Source: Nocardiopsis composta (GTDB taxonomy: Bacteria; Actinomycetota; Actinomycetes; Streptosporangiales; Streptosporangiaceae). From it: a stretch of DNA of 64,000 bases. The translations under genes were made by a program, and so were the position numbers. The stretch lies in the NCBI RefSeq assembly GCF_014200805.1, contig NZ_JACHDB010000002.1:868001-932000 (forward strand), given 5' to 3'. Each line of letters opens with the position of its first letter. Within the stretch, counting starts at the first letter, position 1. This document shows positions 1-8,928 of this stretch, piece by piece. Below the pieces are notes generated by a model. That model saw only the letters and a list, made by a program, of their open reading frames with translations. It had not been told where the DNA came from and made no database searches.

Positions 1-521
1 TCAAGGACGCCGACAGCGGCGTGCGGGAGCTGCGGGACACCCCGCTCGACCCGCTGGACTGGCGGCTGGTCCGGCACCTGCAGCGGGACGGCCGGGCCTC
101 CTACGCCGAGCTCGCCCGGAGCGTGGGGCTCTCCCAGGCGGCGGCGCGCTCCCGGGTGGTGCGGCTGATCGAGTCCGGGGTGGTGCACGTGACGGCCGTG
201 GTGGAGCGCTCCGCGGTGGGCGCGGACGAGCGGCTGGGGTTCGGGGTGCGCTGCCGCGGAGGTTCGGCGGCGCTCGCCTCCCGGCTGGCCGGCGTCGCCG
301 GGGTCTCCTTCCTCGCCGCCGGATTCGGCCGGTACGACCTGGTCGGCACGGTGGCGGCCGCGGACCGGGCCGGGCTGGTGGACGCGGTGGAGGCGGTCCG
401 CGCCTGCCCCGACGTCGGCATCCTGGAGACATGGGAGCATCTGCGGGTGGCCAAGGAGCGGCTGCGCGGCGACGGGTCGGTCCCCGCGCCGCCCAGAGAG
501 CGGAAGGGGGCCGCCGCGTGA
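1..521 (+). CDS. Lrp/AsnC family transcriptional regulator, probably cut by the window edge
   Basis: An N-terminal AsnC-type helix-turn-helix lies in about the first 55 residues after the GTG at 21 (LDWRLVRHLQRDGRASYAEL, then a SQAAARSRVVRL recognition helix). A RAM-like ligand domain follows, with FGRYDLVGTVAA near residue 108. Family members sense amino acids or other small molecules and act as oligomers. The frame stays open to position 1, so the GTG at 21 may be internal and the true start may lie outside the window; about 166 residues are visible. The stop overlaps the start of the next gene (GTGA at 518-521), so the two genes are probably translationally coupled. The family is clear; the target genes are unknown. 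Confidence 0.85.
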   Translation, partial: KDADSGVRELRDTPLDPLDWRLVRHLQRDGRASYAELARSVGLSQAAARSRVVRLIESGVVHVTAVVERSAVGADERLGFGVRCRGGSAALASRLAGVAGVSFLAAGFGRYDLVGTVAAADRAGLVDAVEAVRACPDVGILETWEHLRVAKERLRGDGSVPAPPRERKGAAA

Positions 522-1432
522 GCGGTGCCGCAGGGGAGGCGGGCGCCCGGCCCGGCGGGGTGCTGCGGCTGCGCGGCCGGGTCTTCGGTCCGGGCCGGTA
601 CGCGGTGATGGGGGTGGTCAACCGGACCCCCGACTCCTTCTACGACCGGGGGGCGACCTTCGCCTTCGAGGCGGCGCTGCGCGCGGCCGACGCGGCGGTG
701 CGCAACGGCGCGGACATCATCGACGTCGGCGGGGTGAAGGCCGGGTACGGCGACGAGGTCTCCGTCGAAGAGGAGGTCGCCCGCACCGCGCCGTTCGTCG
801 CCGAGCTGCGCGCCCGCCACCCCGGCGTGGTGATCTCGGTGGACACCTGGCGGGCGCGGGTGGGGGAGGAGTGCCTGCGCGCCGGGGCCGACCTGATCAA
901 CGACACCTGGGCCGGCGCCGACCCGGACCTGGCCCGGGTGGCCGCCGAGGGCGGCGCCGGCCTGGTGTGCAGCCACAGCGGCGGCCTGGGCCCGCGGACC
1001 GACCCGCACCGGGCGCACTACGCCGACGTGGCGGCCGATGTCGTCACCACGGTGACCGCCCTGGCCGAGCGCGCCGTCGACCTGGGCGTCGCCCCGGACC
1101 GGGTGCTCATCGACCCCACCCACGACTTCGGCAAGAACACCTACCACTCGCTGGAGCTCACCCGGCGGCTGGGCGAACTGGCCGGCACCGGCTGGCCGGT
1201 GCTGGTGGCCGTCTCCAACAAGGACTTCATCGGCGAGACGCTGGACGCCCCGGTCACCGACCGGCTGGCCGGAACGCTCGCCGTGCTGGCCGTCTCGGCC
1301 TGGGAGGGCGCGCGGGTGTTCCGAGTGCACGACGTCGGGGCCGCGCGGGCCGCCCTGGACGCGGTGGCGGCGGTGGCCGCGACCGCGGAGGAGGCCGCCG
1401 TCGGGAACGGATCCGCAGGCCCGGACGTGTAA
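518..1432 (+). CDS. folP2: Dihydropteroate synthase-like protein, FolP2 type
   Basis: This 304-residue TIM-barrel protein starts at the GTG overlapping the upstream stop. It has the dihydropteroate synthase entry motif MGVVNRTPDSF (residues 31-41), a late barrel segment with DPTHDFGKN and SNKDF, and a closing FRVHDV. True FolP carries a GGESTRPG-type loop, which here reads DVGGVKAG. That matches what I recall of mycobacterial FolP2, a paralogue reported to lack normal dihydropteroate synthase activity. It may therefore bind a pterin or related ligand rather than make folate. The family is certain; the catalytic role is doubtful. Coupling to an Lrp regulator gives no further clue. Confidence 0.85.
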   Translation: MSGAAGEAGARPGGVLRLRGRVFGPGRYAVMGVVNRTPDSFYDRGATFAFEAALRAADAAVRNGADIIDVGGVKAGYGDEVSVEEEVARTAPFVAELRARHPGVVISVDTWRARVGEECLRAGADLINDTWAGADPDLARVAAEGGAGLVCSHSGGLGPRTDPHRAHYADVAADVVTTVTALAERAVDLGVAPDRVLIDPTHDFGKNTYHSLELTRRLGELAGTGWPVLVAVSNKDFIGETLDAPVTDRLAGTLAVLAVSAWEGARVFRVHDVGAARAALDAVAAVAATAEEAAVGNGSAGPDV

Positions 1433-1439
1433 CCGTCGG

Positions 1440-1570
1440 TAGCGTTTTTTGCTCTTTTCCGCGCCGGGCGTCTTGCGTTGCGGTGAAGTTACCCGTGAGT
1501 ATGAGGGGGTCGGGCCGTCGGCCCCCTCTGCGGGGTGCGGCGGTCCGCTCAGGCGCGTGTATTGGAGGCA
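1440..1570 (+). promoter_or_regulatory. Candidate promoter and ribosome binding site for the RraA-like gene
   Basis: The 141-base gap after folP2 holds a T-rich patch at 1446-1458. A possible -35 (TTGCGG, 1478-1483) and -10 (TATGAG, 1500-1505) are 16 bases apart. A clear GGAGG at 1564-1568 precedes the GTG at 1574. The promoter call is only a resemblance. Confidence 0.35.
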
Positions 1571-1573
1571 GAC

Positions 1574-2254
1574 GTGGCGCTTGCGGATACCTTGACGGCG
1601 GTCGGAACAGCGGCGTTGGCCAGGAGCGGGGCGCGCCCCCTCGGCGCCCACCTGTTCCCGGTCCAGCCCGGTCCGGGCCTGGCGGCCACGGTGTTCCCGG
1701 TGCGCTGCGCCCCCGGCGACAACCTGGCGCTGCACGCCGCGGTCGCCCAGGCCGCCCCCGGAACCGCGCTGGTGGTCGATGCCGCCGCCGAGCCCGAATA
1801 CGGCTACGTCGACGAGGTCCTGGCGGTCGCCGCGCGCAACCGCGGGCTGGCCGGCATCGTCATCGACGGCTGCGTCCGCGACGTCGCCGCGATCGCCCGC
1901 GCCGGCCTGCCGGTGGTCAGCTCCGGGGTGGCGCTGCGCTCCCCGGGCCACGACGCCGGCGGCGCGGTCGGCCAGGACATCCTGATGAACTCGGCCGATT
2001 CGGCGCCCACCCCGGTGCGCCGCGGCGACTGGGTGGTCGCCGACGACGACGGCGTCGCCTGCCTGCCCCGGGGCAAGGCCGCCGACATCGTCGCCGACGC
2101 GCTCCGCGGCGTCCGCGCCGACCAGGAGCTGGTCGACGCGGTCTGCGCCGGCGCCAGCACCATCGACCTGCTCCACCTGGACCCGTCCCGGGTGGCCGGC
2201 TGGGAGGGCGGCCCCGGCCGCCTGCACGCCGCCCCCGCCGCCGGCGAGGGCTGA
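1574..2254 (+). CDS. RraA-like / HMG aldolase family protein
   Basis: This 226-residue protein belongs to the RraA family, which includes 4-hydroxy-4-methyl-2-oxoglutarate/oxaloacetate aldolases and inhibitors of RNase E. The metal-binding IDGCVRD motif (near residues 97-103) is intact; its Arg-Asp pair is catalytic in the aldolases. The late GDWVVADDDGVACLP is the usual family signature. The GTG at 1574 is chosen because GGAGG sits five bases upstream; a GTG at 1535 lacks a ribosome site. Aldolase and RraA functions cannot be separated from sequence alone, but the intact Arg-Asp pair favours an aldolase or decarboxylase. The enzyme would be cytosolic. Confidence 0.85.
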   Translation: MALADTLTAVGTAALARSGARPLGAHLFPVQPGPGLAATVFPVRCAPGDNLALHAAVAQAAPGTALVVDAAAEPEYGYVDEVLAVAARNRGLAGIVIDGCVRDVAAIARAGLPVVSSGVALRSPGHDAGGAVGQDILMNSADSAPTPVRRGDWVVADDDGVACLPRGKAADIVADALRGVRADQELVDAVCAGASTIDLLHLDPSRVAGWEGGPGRLHAAPAAGEG

Positions 2255-2284
2255 CCGGAAGCCGGATGCGGCCGCCTCCCTCGG

Positions 2285-2905
2285 TCAGCCCGGCGGACCG
2301 CCGCCCTGCGCGATCGCGCCCACCACCGAGTCGGTCAGGCCGTCGACGACGACCTCCTCGGGGACCTCGGGGTGGTCCAGCCACCACTCGCCGGCGGCCT
2401 GGACCATCCCGACCACCGCGTGCGCGGCGATCTGCGCGCGCAGCGGGTCGGGGATGTGGCCCTCGGCGACGAGCATCCCGGCCAGTTCCTCGCCGAGGCG
2501 GCGGACCATCATCCCCACGTCGCCGCGGGTCTTCGGGTCCTCGGAGGTGGCCCGGTCCATCAGGAACCGGTAGAGGTTCAGGTTGCGCCCGATCATCTGC
2601 AGGTAGGCGCCGACGGTGGCGCGGGCGCGCAGCCGCAGCGTCTCCCGGCCGTGCAGCTCGGAGCGGATCCGCTCGATGAGCGGGTCGACATGCCGCTCGG
2701 CCAGCGAGCGGTACAGCCCGCCCTTGTCGCCGAAGTGGCGGTAGAGGATGGGCTTGCTGATCCCGGCCTCCGCGGCGATCGCCGACATCGGCGCGTCCGG
2801 GCCGTCGCGCTGGATCACCCGGTCGGCGGCGTCCAGGATGGCGCGGCGCCGCTCCGGGCTGCGGCCGCGGGCGGGCTTGGTCTGCTGTGCGGGTTCGAGG
2901 GCCAC
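2285..2905 (-). CDS. TetR family transcriptional regulator
   Basis: This 206-residue regulator has an N-terminal TetR helix-turn-helix: RRAILDAADRVIQRDG, then MSAIAAEAGISKPILYRHF near residues 36-54. The C-terminal ligand domain ends in a Trp-rich helix (QAAGEWWLDHPEVP). The GTG at 2905 is the first sensible start. It lies 62 bases downstream of the hotdog-fold gene on the same strand, so the two may be cotranscribed and the regulator may act on it. The ligand is unknown. TetR proteins with a nearby thioesterase often respond to acyl-CoA, but that is inference. Confidence 0.88.
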   Translation of the reverse strand: MALEPAQQTKPARGRSPERRRAILDAADRVIQRDGPDAPMSAIAAEAGISKPILYRHFGDKGGLYRSLAERHVDPLIERIRSELHGRETLRLRARATVGAYLQMIGRNLNLYRFLMDRATSEDPKTRGDVGMMVRRLGEELAGMLVAEGHIPDPLRAQIAAHAVVGMVQAAGEWWLDHPEVPEEVVVDGLTDSVVGAIAQGGGPPG

Positions 2906-2967
2906 AGCGCACCACGTTAACCGGGCCGCCACCGGGAGTGCACCCGGCGGCGGCCGCTGACCGGGCG

Positions 2968-3735
2968 CTACACCGCGGCGGAGAACGCCGCCGTGTCCAC
3001 GATGATCCAGATCGACGTGGCGGCGGCGATCAGCGCCCCCTCGTGGTCGTACAGGGCGGTGGCGGTGAGGACCTTGCGGCCGTCGTCGGCGTGCAGCCGC
3101 CGCCCGGTGACCACGTGCTCGCGGCCCACCTGCGGCGGGCGCAGCACCTCGGCGGTCATCCGGCCGAGCAGCATCGGCCGCTCCAGGATGTCGGTGGACC
3201 ATCCGCCGGGGCAGTCCAGCGCGGCCCAGGCGGCCTCGGTGCCCGCGTATCGCGTGCCCGGCACCGCCAGCGAGGGGTCGGGCGTCCACGGCGCGGCGAC
3301 CAGGCCCCCGTCCGAACCGGGCACCGGGCCGGCGAAGATCCGCAGGCCGTCGCCTGCCTCCCGGTCCGTCCCGCACACGAAGCAGGTGGGGAACGGGTGG
3401 CCGGAGAACCCCCGGTAGCCCCGGGAGGCCTCCCGGGCGAGCGGCGCCGGAACCCGCTCGGCCAGGGCCTGCACCGCCCCGGCGGGCACCGGGTCCACCG
3501 TGGCGACGGTGTCGTCCCCGTTCCGCAGCAGCAGCCCCGGCCCGTCCTCGGGTTCCACCGCCATCGCGGTGTCCAGCGGCGGCGGCTTGCGCAGCGTCAC
3601 CCGCGCCGCGGGGGCGCCGAGGCGGGCGGCCAGCAGGCCGGCGATGTGGCCGCCGTTGGCGGAGCGCGGAGGCCCGTTGAAGCGGTGGTCCACGGTCAGC
3701 TTGTCGGGGGCGGTACTGCCCGGAATGTCGGTCAT
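2968..3735 (-). CDS. Hotdog-fold thioesterase-like protein
   Basis: This 255-residue protein has the look of a double-hotdog, PaaI/TesB-like domain. The RFNGPPRSANGGHIAGLLAARL segment resembles the substrate-loop helix of acyl-CoA thioesterases. A later block has ERPMLLGRMTAEV and then GRRLHADDGRKVLTATALYD. A CFVCG motif in the middle (near residue 118) is typical of this actinobacterial subgroup. No signal peptide or membrane segment is present. The likely activity is hydrolysis or binding of an acyl-CoA; the substrate is unknown. It starts with ATG at 3735 and is followed by a TetR regulator on the same strand. Confidence 0.65.
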   Translation of the reverse strand: MTDIPGSTAPDKLTVDHRFNGPPRSANGGHIAGLLAARLGAPAARVTLRKPPPLDTAMAVEPEDGPGLLLRNGDDTVATVDPVPAGAVQALAERVPAPLAREASRGYRGFSGHPFPTCFVCGTDREAGDGLRIFAGPVPGSDGGLVAAPWTPDPSLAVPGTRYAGTEAAWAALDCPGGWSTDILERPMLLGRMTAEVLRPPQVGREHVVTGRRLHADDGRKVLTATALYDHEGALIAAATSIWIIVDTAAFSAAV

Positions 3736-3756
3736 GGGGTCAGCGTATGCACCGCC

Positions 3757-4719
3757 TCACCCGCGCCCCCGCGCCGCCCCCGCCGCTTCCTCCGCGATCA
3801 GGGCATCGGTGCGCAGCCGGCCGGACAGCGCGAGGAAGGCGGTGAACGCCCCGGTCACCAGCCACGACGTCCACCCGGTCGGGCCGGCGTGCACCGGGTC
3901 GGGCGGCAGCGAGGCGTCCCCCAGCAGCCAGGGCAGCCGCACCCCGGCGGTGCTGACGAAGGCGTGCGCCAGGACCACCGGGTAGACCGACCCGGAGGCG
4001 ATCCGCGGCCAGGCCAAGACCGGCACCGGCAGGACGGTGCCGACCGGCATCGTCGGTACCGCCGGCGCCCAGTGCACCCCCGGGTACCGGCCGCCCAGCA
4101 CCAGGATCGGGGTGTGCCACAGCGCGAACGCCGCCCCGGTGCCGGCCAGGGCGAGGGGCGCCCCCGGCGGCGCCGGCCGCGGCAGCAGGTGGCCCTGCCG
4201 GCCCGGTTCCTCGCCGAAGAAGAGCGGCAGCGAGACCACCGCGCCCACCGCGGTCGAACCGGCCCGGCCGGCGATCAGCGCCCAGGGCGCCCCTGAGTCG
4301 GGAGCCGGCGCGAACCGGGTGCGCAGCGCGGAGAGGTCGGTCAGGTCGAAGCGGTGGACGCCGGCCAGGTCGGCCAGGACCAGGGAGGCCGGGCCGAGCA
4401 GGAGCGGCACCGCGACGGCGGGCAGGCAGCGGCCCAGCACGCGGTGGAGCGGCCGGGGCGGGCCGGCCCCACCGCGCGCGGCACGCCCGGCACCCGGTGC
4501 ACCCGGGCGAGCACGAGCAGCGCCGCCGCGGCGGGCGTCAGCATCATCACCGCGATGCAGACCTGCTCCAGGCCGCCCGGGACGGCGTCCGCGGCGCTCC
4601 GCCGGAAACCGGCCGGCGGCAGCCTGGCGGCCCAGGCGCCGCCCATGGCCGGCGCGACGAAGAGGGTGACGCCCTTCCAGGCGATCGGCGGCGGGGCGGG
4701 CCGGACGGTCCGGGGTGGA
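3757..4719 (-). pseudogene. CPBP-family intramembrane metalloprotease, frameshifted
   Basis: Coding similarity to CPBP (CAAX-type) membrane proteases is split between two reading frames. One frame carries the first segments (KGVTLFVAPAMGGAWAARL, then VMMLTPAAAALLVLARVH). The other carries the catalytic part. The shift falls at about 4450-4475. The first catalytic motif is also damaged: the usual EExxxR reads EEPGRQ. The second (ALWHTP) and third (LAHAF) motifs are present. No convincing start exists, so the 5' limit is approximate. Frameshift plus motif loss suggests a dead gene, though the shift alone could be a sequencing error. It is divergent from the histidine kinase gene. Confidence 0.7.
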
Positions 4720-4839
4720 GTGTCCGTGCACCGGGACGCTGCGGAGCCGGCCGGCCCGGATCGATCCGGCCGGCACCCCGGTGGGGAGTGGAGCCCGCTA
4801 CACCGACGGGAGCCCTCGGGGTGGGCGACAATCGTCCGC

Positions 4840-6108
4840 ATGGCCCTGAAACCTCCCCGGCCGGTGCGCGCCGGCGTGCGGTCCGCGCTGTACCTGTGCG
4901 TCACCCTCGGCTCGGCGCTGGCCACCCTGCTGGTGCCGCCGCTCCTGCTGCTGTCCGCGGCGACCCTGCTGCTGGCCGGGGCGGGCCTGGTCACCGTCCC
5001 GTTCGCGCTGGACCGGCTGCGCGACTGGGCCGACCTGGAGCGCCGCCGGATCGGGCGGTTCCTCGGCGAGGAGATCCCCGCGCCGCACCTTCCCGCCCCG
5101 AGCGCGGGCCTGGGCCCGGCCCGGTTCCGCGCCCTGCTGCTCGCCCCGCGCACCAGGCGCGACCTGGCCTGGGTCTTCACCCAGATCGGCCTGGGCATCC
5201 CGCTCGGGGCCATCGGGCTGGCGGTCCTCTTCGGCATCCCGGTCACGGCGGCGCAGATACTGCTGTGGTGGGTCGCCCCCGCCGACGAGCCGCTGACCCT
5301 GCTGGCCGTCCCGGTCGCCTCCTGGCCGGTCGCGCTGGGCGCGGGCGCCGCCCAGCTCGCCGTGCTCGGCTGGCTGCTGTGGGCCGCGCCCTGGCTGGCC
5401 CGGCTGCACGCCCGGGCGGCGCGCGCCCTGCTCGCCCCGTCGTCCGCGGAGGAGTTGGAGGAGCGGGTCGAGGAGCTGACCGAGACCCGAGCCGGGGCGG
5501 TGCACGCGCACGCCGCCGAGCTGCGCCGGATCGAGCGCGACCTGCACGACGGCACCCAGGCCAGGCTGGTCGCCCTGGCCATGCGGCTCGGCCTGGCGCA
5601 GCGGACGCTCGGCCGGGACCCGGAGGCCGCGGCGCGCCTGCTGGAGCAGGCGCAGGCCGGGGCCGAGGAGGCCATGACCGAGCTGCGCGCGGTGGTGCGC
5701 ACCATCTACCCTCCGGTGCTGGCCGACCGCGGCCTGGCCGGGGCGCTCTCCGCGCTGGCCGCGGACAGCGCGGTCCCGGTCCGCCTGGACATCGGCGAAC
5801 CGGGCGGCGCCGACCTGGCCGGGCTGCCCGCCGCGGTGGAGGCGACCGCCTATTTCGTCGTCGCGGAGTCGCTGACCAACGTCGCCAAGCACGCGGAGGC
5901 CTCCCGCGCCGAGGTGCAGGTCGCACGGGACGGCGCGGAGCTGCGGGTCCGGGTCGCCGACGACGGCCGGGGCGGCGCGGACGAGGCCGGGGGCAGCGGC
6001 GTCGCCGGGATGCGCCGCCGGGTGGCCGCGCTCGACGGCGGGCTCGCGGTGTCCAGCCCGCCCGGCGGCCCCACCCGGGTGGAGGCGGTGCTGCCGTGCG
6101 GTGAATGA
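4840..6108 (+). CDS. Two-component sensor histidine kinase, NarL-partner type
   Basis: This 422-residue membrane kinase has a first hydrophobic hairpin at about residues 15-55 and a second set of membrane segments at about 110-195, making a putative sensor domain. A HisKA_3 domain follows with the phospho-accepting His in RDLHDGTQARL (near residue 235). The HATPase domain has an N-box (SLTNVAKHAE, near 346) and a G-box (DDGRGG, near 374). The ATG at 4840 is chosen because it starts just before the first membrane segment. The response regulator gene begins 82 bases downstream, so they form one operon. The signal is unknown. Confidence 0.9.
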   Translation: MALKPPRPVRAGVRSALYLCVTLGSALATLLVPPLLLLSAATLLLAGAGLVTVPFALDRLRDWADLERRRIGRFLGEEIPAPHLPAPSAGLGPARFRALLLAPRTRRDLAWVFTQIGLGIPLGAIGLAVLFGIPVTAAQILLWWVAPADEPLTLLAVPVASWPVALGAGAAQLAVLGWLLWAAPWLARLHARAARALLAPSSAEELEERVEELTETRAGAVHAHAAELRRIERDLHDGTQARLVALAMRLGLAQRTLGRDPEAAARLLEQAQAGAEEAMTELRAVVRTIYPPVLADRGLAGALSALAADSAVPVRLDIGEPGGADLAGLPAAVEATAYFVVAESLTNVAKHAEASRAEVQVARDGAELRVRVADDGRGGADEAGGSGVAGMRRRVAALDGGLAVSSPPGGPTRVEAVLPCGE

Positions 6109-6189
6109 GCGGCCCCGGCGGGGCGCCCCGGAGGGGCTCGGTTGAGGGCGGCGGCGGGTGACGGGCGGGAAAAGGAAGGCGGGACGGCG

Positions 6190-6828
6190 GTGCGGGTGGT
6201 GATCGTCGAGGACAGCGCGATCCTCGCGGAAGGACTGGAGCTGCTGCTCACCTCCTCCGGGCTGGAGGTGGCGGCGGTGACCGGGGACGCGGAGTCGTTC
6301 CTGGCCGCGGTGGCCGAGCACCGGCCCGACGCGGCCGTGGTCGACGTGCGGCTGCCCCCGTCGTTCACCGACGAGGGCGTGCACGCGGCCCTGACCGCCC
6401 GGCGGATCGTCCCGGCCCTGCCGGTGCTGGTCTTCTCCCAGTACGTGGAGCGGGTCTACGCCCGGGACCTGCTCTCCGACGGCGCGGGCGGGGTGGGCTA
6501 CCTGCTCAAGGACCGGGTGGCGCGGGTGGACGACTTCCTGGACGCGCTGCACCGGGTGGCCGGCGGCGGCACCGCACTGGACCCGGAGGTCGTCTCCCAG
6601 CTGCTCACCCGCCGCTCCGACCCGTTGAGCGGGCTGACCCCGCGGGAGCGGGAGGTGCTGGAGCTGATGGCCCAGGGGCTGGGCAACACCGAGATCGCCA
6701 CCCGGCTGGTGGTCACCGAGCGGGCGGTGCACAAGCACATCGGGAACATCTTCGCCAAGCTCGGCCTGGCCCCGGACGACGGCGGGCACCGCAGGGTCCG
6801 AGCGGTCCTGGCCTACCTGGACGCCTGA
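6190..6828 (+). CDS. NarL/LuxR-type response regulator
   Basis: This 212-residue protein has a receiver domain with the acidic pair VVIVEDS at the start, the phospho-accepting Asp in AVVDVRLPP (about residue 51) and the conserved Lys in LLKD. A LuxR-type helix-turn-helix follows (LTPREREVLELMAQG to HIGNIFAKL, about residues 149-193). A GGAAGG lies about ten bases before the GTG at 6190; a TTG at 6142 is a weaker start. It is the partner of the upstream histidine kinase. Confidence 0.9.
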   Translation: MRVVIVEDSAILAEGLELLLTSSGLEVAAVTGDAESFLAAVAEHRPDAAVVDVRLPPSFTDEGVHAALTARRIVPALPVLVFSQYVERVYARDLLSDGAGGVGYLLKDRVARVDDFLDALHRVAGGGTALDPEVVSQLLTRRSDPLSGLTPREREVLELMAQGLGNTEIATRLVVTERAVHKHIGNIFAKLGLAPDDGGHRRVRAVLAYLDA

Positions 6829-7320
6829 CGGGGCACCGGGCGCGGCGCCTTACCGCGGACGGGAGCCGCCGGCCGGCTCCGCCGCGCCCGGGGTGCCGCC
6901 TCCGCCGGCCCGGTCGGGTCCGCCTCCGCGGGCGCCGGCCCGGTCCTCCTCGGGGGAACGCCTCCGCGGCCGGCGCTCCGGCTCGCCCCGCCCCGGGCGC
7001 GAACGGTGCGGCGGGCACCGCCCCGGCCGGGAAACCCGGGCGAACCGTGCGGCGGGGGCGAAACCGGTCGGGGCAGCGGAGGGCCCCTGCGTATTCGCCG
7101 CCGTGCAGGGCGGAACAGGTTCGCCTCCGGGCGGTTGGGCCCCCGGTTCCGCAGGGTAGGAACCCCCCTCGGGAAGCCCGCCCTGCCGCCTTTCCGGGCG
7201 GCGCCCACGAATGACCCGAACCGCCCTCCCCGCAACCCTCCGTCGATGTACGATGGCGGCCCCTCCCCTCCTGGCAGCACCCCCCTGTACCCTCCGCACC
7301 GATCAGACCGGGAGTCGAAC
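6829..7320. other. Non-coding gap with a nested hairpin
   Basis: No gene is convincing here. A nested inverted repeat at 6840-6887 (outer arms GCGCGGCG/CGCCGCGC, inner GGAGCCG/CGGCTCC) may end the two-component transcript. The rest is proline/arginine-type filler in every frame. The final part (7240-7320) should hold the promoter of the methyltransferase gene, with GGGAG just before its GTG. Confidence 0.4.
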
Positions 7321-8178
7321 GTGAGCGAGCGCTCCGCGAAAGGAACGGACTGGACCGTTTCCGCCATGCCCCAGCTGGACATGTCCGTGCCGACCGTGGC
7401 CCGGACCTATGACGCCCTCCTCGGCGGGAAGGACAACTTCCAGGCCGACCGGGAGGCCGCCGCCGCCCTGGAGGAGCTGAACCCCGGGACCGTCCAGCTC
7501 TCCAAGGACAACCGCGGCTTCCTCTCCCGCGGCGTCCGCTACGTCGCCGAGCAGGGCGTCCGCCAGTTCATCGACCTCGGATCCGGGCTGCCGACGGTGG
7601 AGAACACCCACCAGGTCGCGCAGCGGGCGATCCCGGACGCCAGCGTGGTCTACGTCGACATCGACCCGATCGTCCTGGCGCACGGCAAGGCGATCCTCGC
7701 CGACTCCCCCCGCACCACGGTGATCACCGCGGACCTGCGCGACATCGACCAGGTGCTCTCCGAGCCGGAGACGCAGCGCCTGATCGACTTCACCGAGCCG
7801 GTCTGCATCATGCTGGTCAGCCTGCTGCACTGCATCCGCGACGAGGACGACCCGTTCGGCATGGTCCGGCGGTACTTCGAGCGGCTCCCCGCCGGCTCGG
7901 CGCTGGTCTACTCGCACCTCTCCTCCGATGACGAGGAGTTCGCCCGCAAGTTCACCGAGCAGTGCCACGAGACCGGGATGGACTGGGGCCGGGTCCGCTC
8001 GCCCGAGGAGTGCGCCGAGGCCTTCGACGGCCTGGAGCTCGTCTCGCCGGCCTCCGACGACTCGGTGCCGCCGCAGCTGGTGGACTGCCCCACCTGGCGC
8101 AACGGTGACGTGGCGCCGGTCCCGCTGCCGGACAAGAAGATCTGGGAGCACTCCGGGGTCGGCTTCAAACGGGGCTGA
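7321..8178 (+). CDS. SAM-dependent methyltransferase, DUF574 family
   Basis: This 285-residue protein belongs to the actinobacterial S-adenosylmethionine methyltransferase family formerly called DUF574. Its hallmark start is present (SVPTVARTYDALLGGKDNF, about residues 21-39). A Rossmann motif follows (QFIDLGSGLPT, about residue 83), an acidic end to strand 2 (VVYVDIDPIV) and the late DPFGMVRRYFERLPAGSAL. The substrate is not known for this family, which is strongly expanded in actinomycetes. It begins at a GTG after GGGAG. A strong hairpin follows the stop. Confidence 0.88.
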   Translation: MSERSAKGTDWTVSAMPQLDMSVPTVARTYDALLGGKDNFQADREAAAALEELNPGTVQLSKDNRGFLSRGVRYVAEQGVRQFIDLGSGLPTVENTHQVAQRAIPDASVVYVDIDPIVLAHGKAILADSPRTTVITADLRDIDQVLSEPETQRLIDFTEPVCIMLVSLLHCIRDEDDPFGMVRRYFERLPAGSALVYSHLSSDDEEFARKFTEQCHETGMDWGRVRSPEECAEAFDGLELVSPASDDSVPPQLVDCPTWRNGDVAPVPLPDKKIWEHSGVGFKRG

Positions 8179-8188
8179 GAGAGCACTG

Positions 8189-8226
8189 CTGCGGGGCCCG
8201 CCCCGGCCGCCGGGCGGGCCCCGCAG
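8189..8226 (+). terminator. Strong hairpin after the DUF574 methyltransferase
   Basis: Two perfect 15-base arms (8189-8203 and 8212-8226) flank an 8-base loop, eleven bases after the stop. There is no T tract, which is common for terminators in very GC-rich actinobacteria. Confidence 0.6.
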
Positions 8227-8928
8227 CCGGTCCGCAGGCCGCCGGGCGTGCGGCCGGGACGGACGTCCGGCCGGAGCCGCCGCCGGAGCCGGGCCCGCGG
8301 ACGGCGCCGGCGGGACGGGACCTCGACGTCACCGCCGCCTCAACGCCGGTTGAGACGGCGGTGGCGCACGACCGACGCCTTGCGGAGCCGCCGTGCGCGG
8401 CCCCGGCGTTGATCTCGGCGTTGCGGGCATATCAGAGCGCCCCGATACTCCCGCAACGCCGAGAACAACGAGGAAGCGGGTCGCCCTGCCACCCCACCCG
8501 GCTCGCTCGGCCCCGTGCCCGCCTGAGGTGAAGACGGCCCGCGGTGCGGGTGGGCGCAGGGCTCGGGCCGTACAGGAGCGGGCGCGGGGCCCGACGCAGG
8601 TGCGGGGCCGGGGTGGGGGAAGTGTGGGCCCGCCCTGCCCAGAGCGGGCCCACACTTCCCCGCCTACCTGCGGCGCGGCGCTACCTCAACGTCAGTGGGG
8701 ACGGAGCACCGCCCGCCCCTCAGCCGGAGGGCAGGGGCGGTGCGCGGCCCACCGGTCCCGCGGTTCCGTGCCGGACCTGCGGTCAGGGCCGGGAAGAGCA
8801 ACGACTCCGAGTCCGGCGGGGCAGTGCTGCGCCGCGGGTGCGTGCGGGGCGGATGCGGGCCGGGTTCGGGGTGCAGGCCGGCCTGCGGCCGAACGCTCCG
8901 GGCGGCCGCCCGCATGGCCGGCGGTCTC
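8227..8928. other. Long non-coding region with a second large cruciform
   Basis: Beyond repeat copy A, a separate inverted repeat has perfect 18-base arms at 8615-8632 and 8643-8660. It is extended by an outer pair, CGCAGGT at 8594-8600 and ACCTGCG at 8665-8671. No open frame here looks like a protein. It lies downstream of the methyltransferase (+) and the acyltransferase (-), so it may serve as a two-way transcription stop. Confidence 0.5.
8408..8469. repeat. 62-bp dispersed palindrome, copy A
   Basis: This is the most diverged member of a three-member family, all exactly 62 bp long (see 24349 and 37534). The arms share TTGATCTCGGCGTTGCGGG against CCCGCAACGCCGAGAACAA with two mismatches. 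The middle has the family signature TCAGAGCG. It lies between genes. Confidence 0.75.

Noticed and set aside
1440-1460. A rho-independent terminator after folP2 because of its T-rich patch
   Set aside because: No stem precedes the T run.
8408-8469. The palindromes as CRISPR repeats
   Set aside because: The three copies are far apart and have no spacers between repeats.
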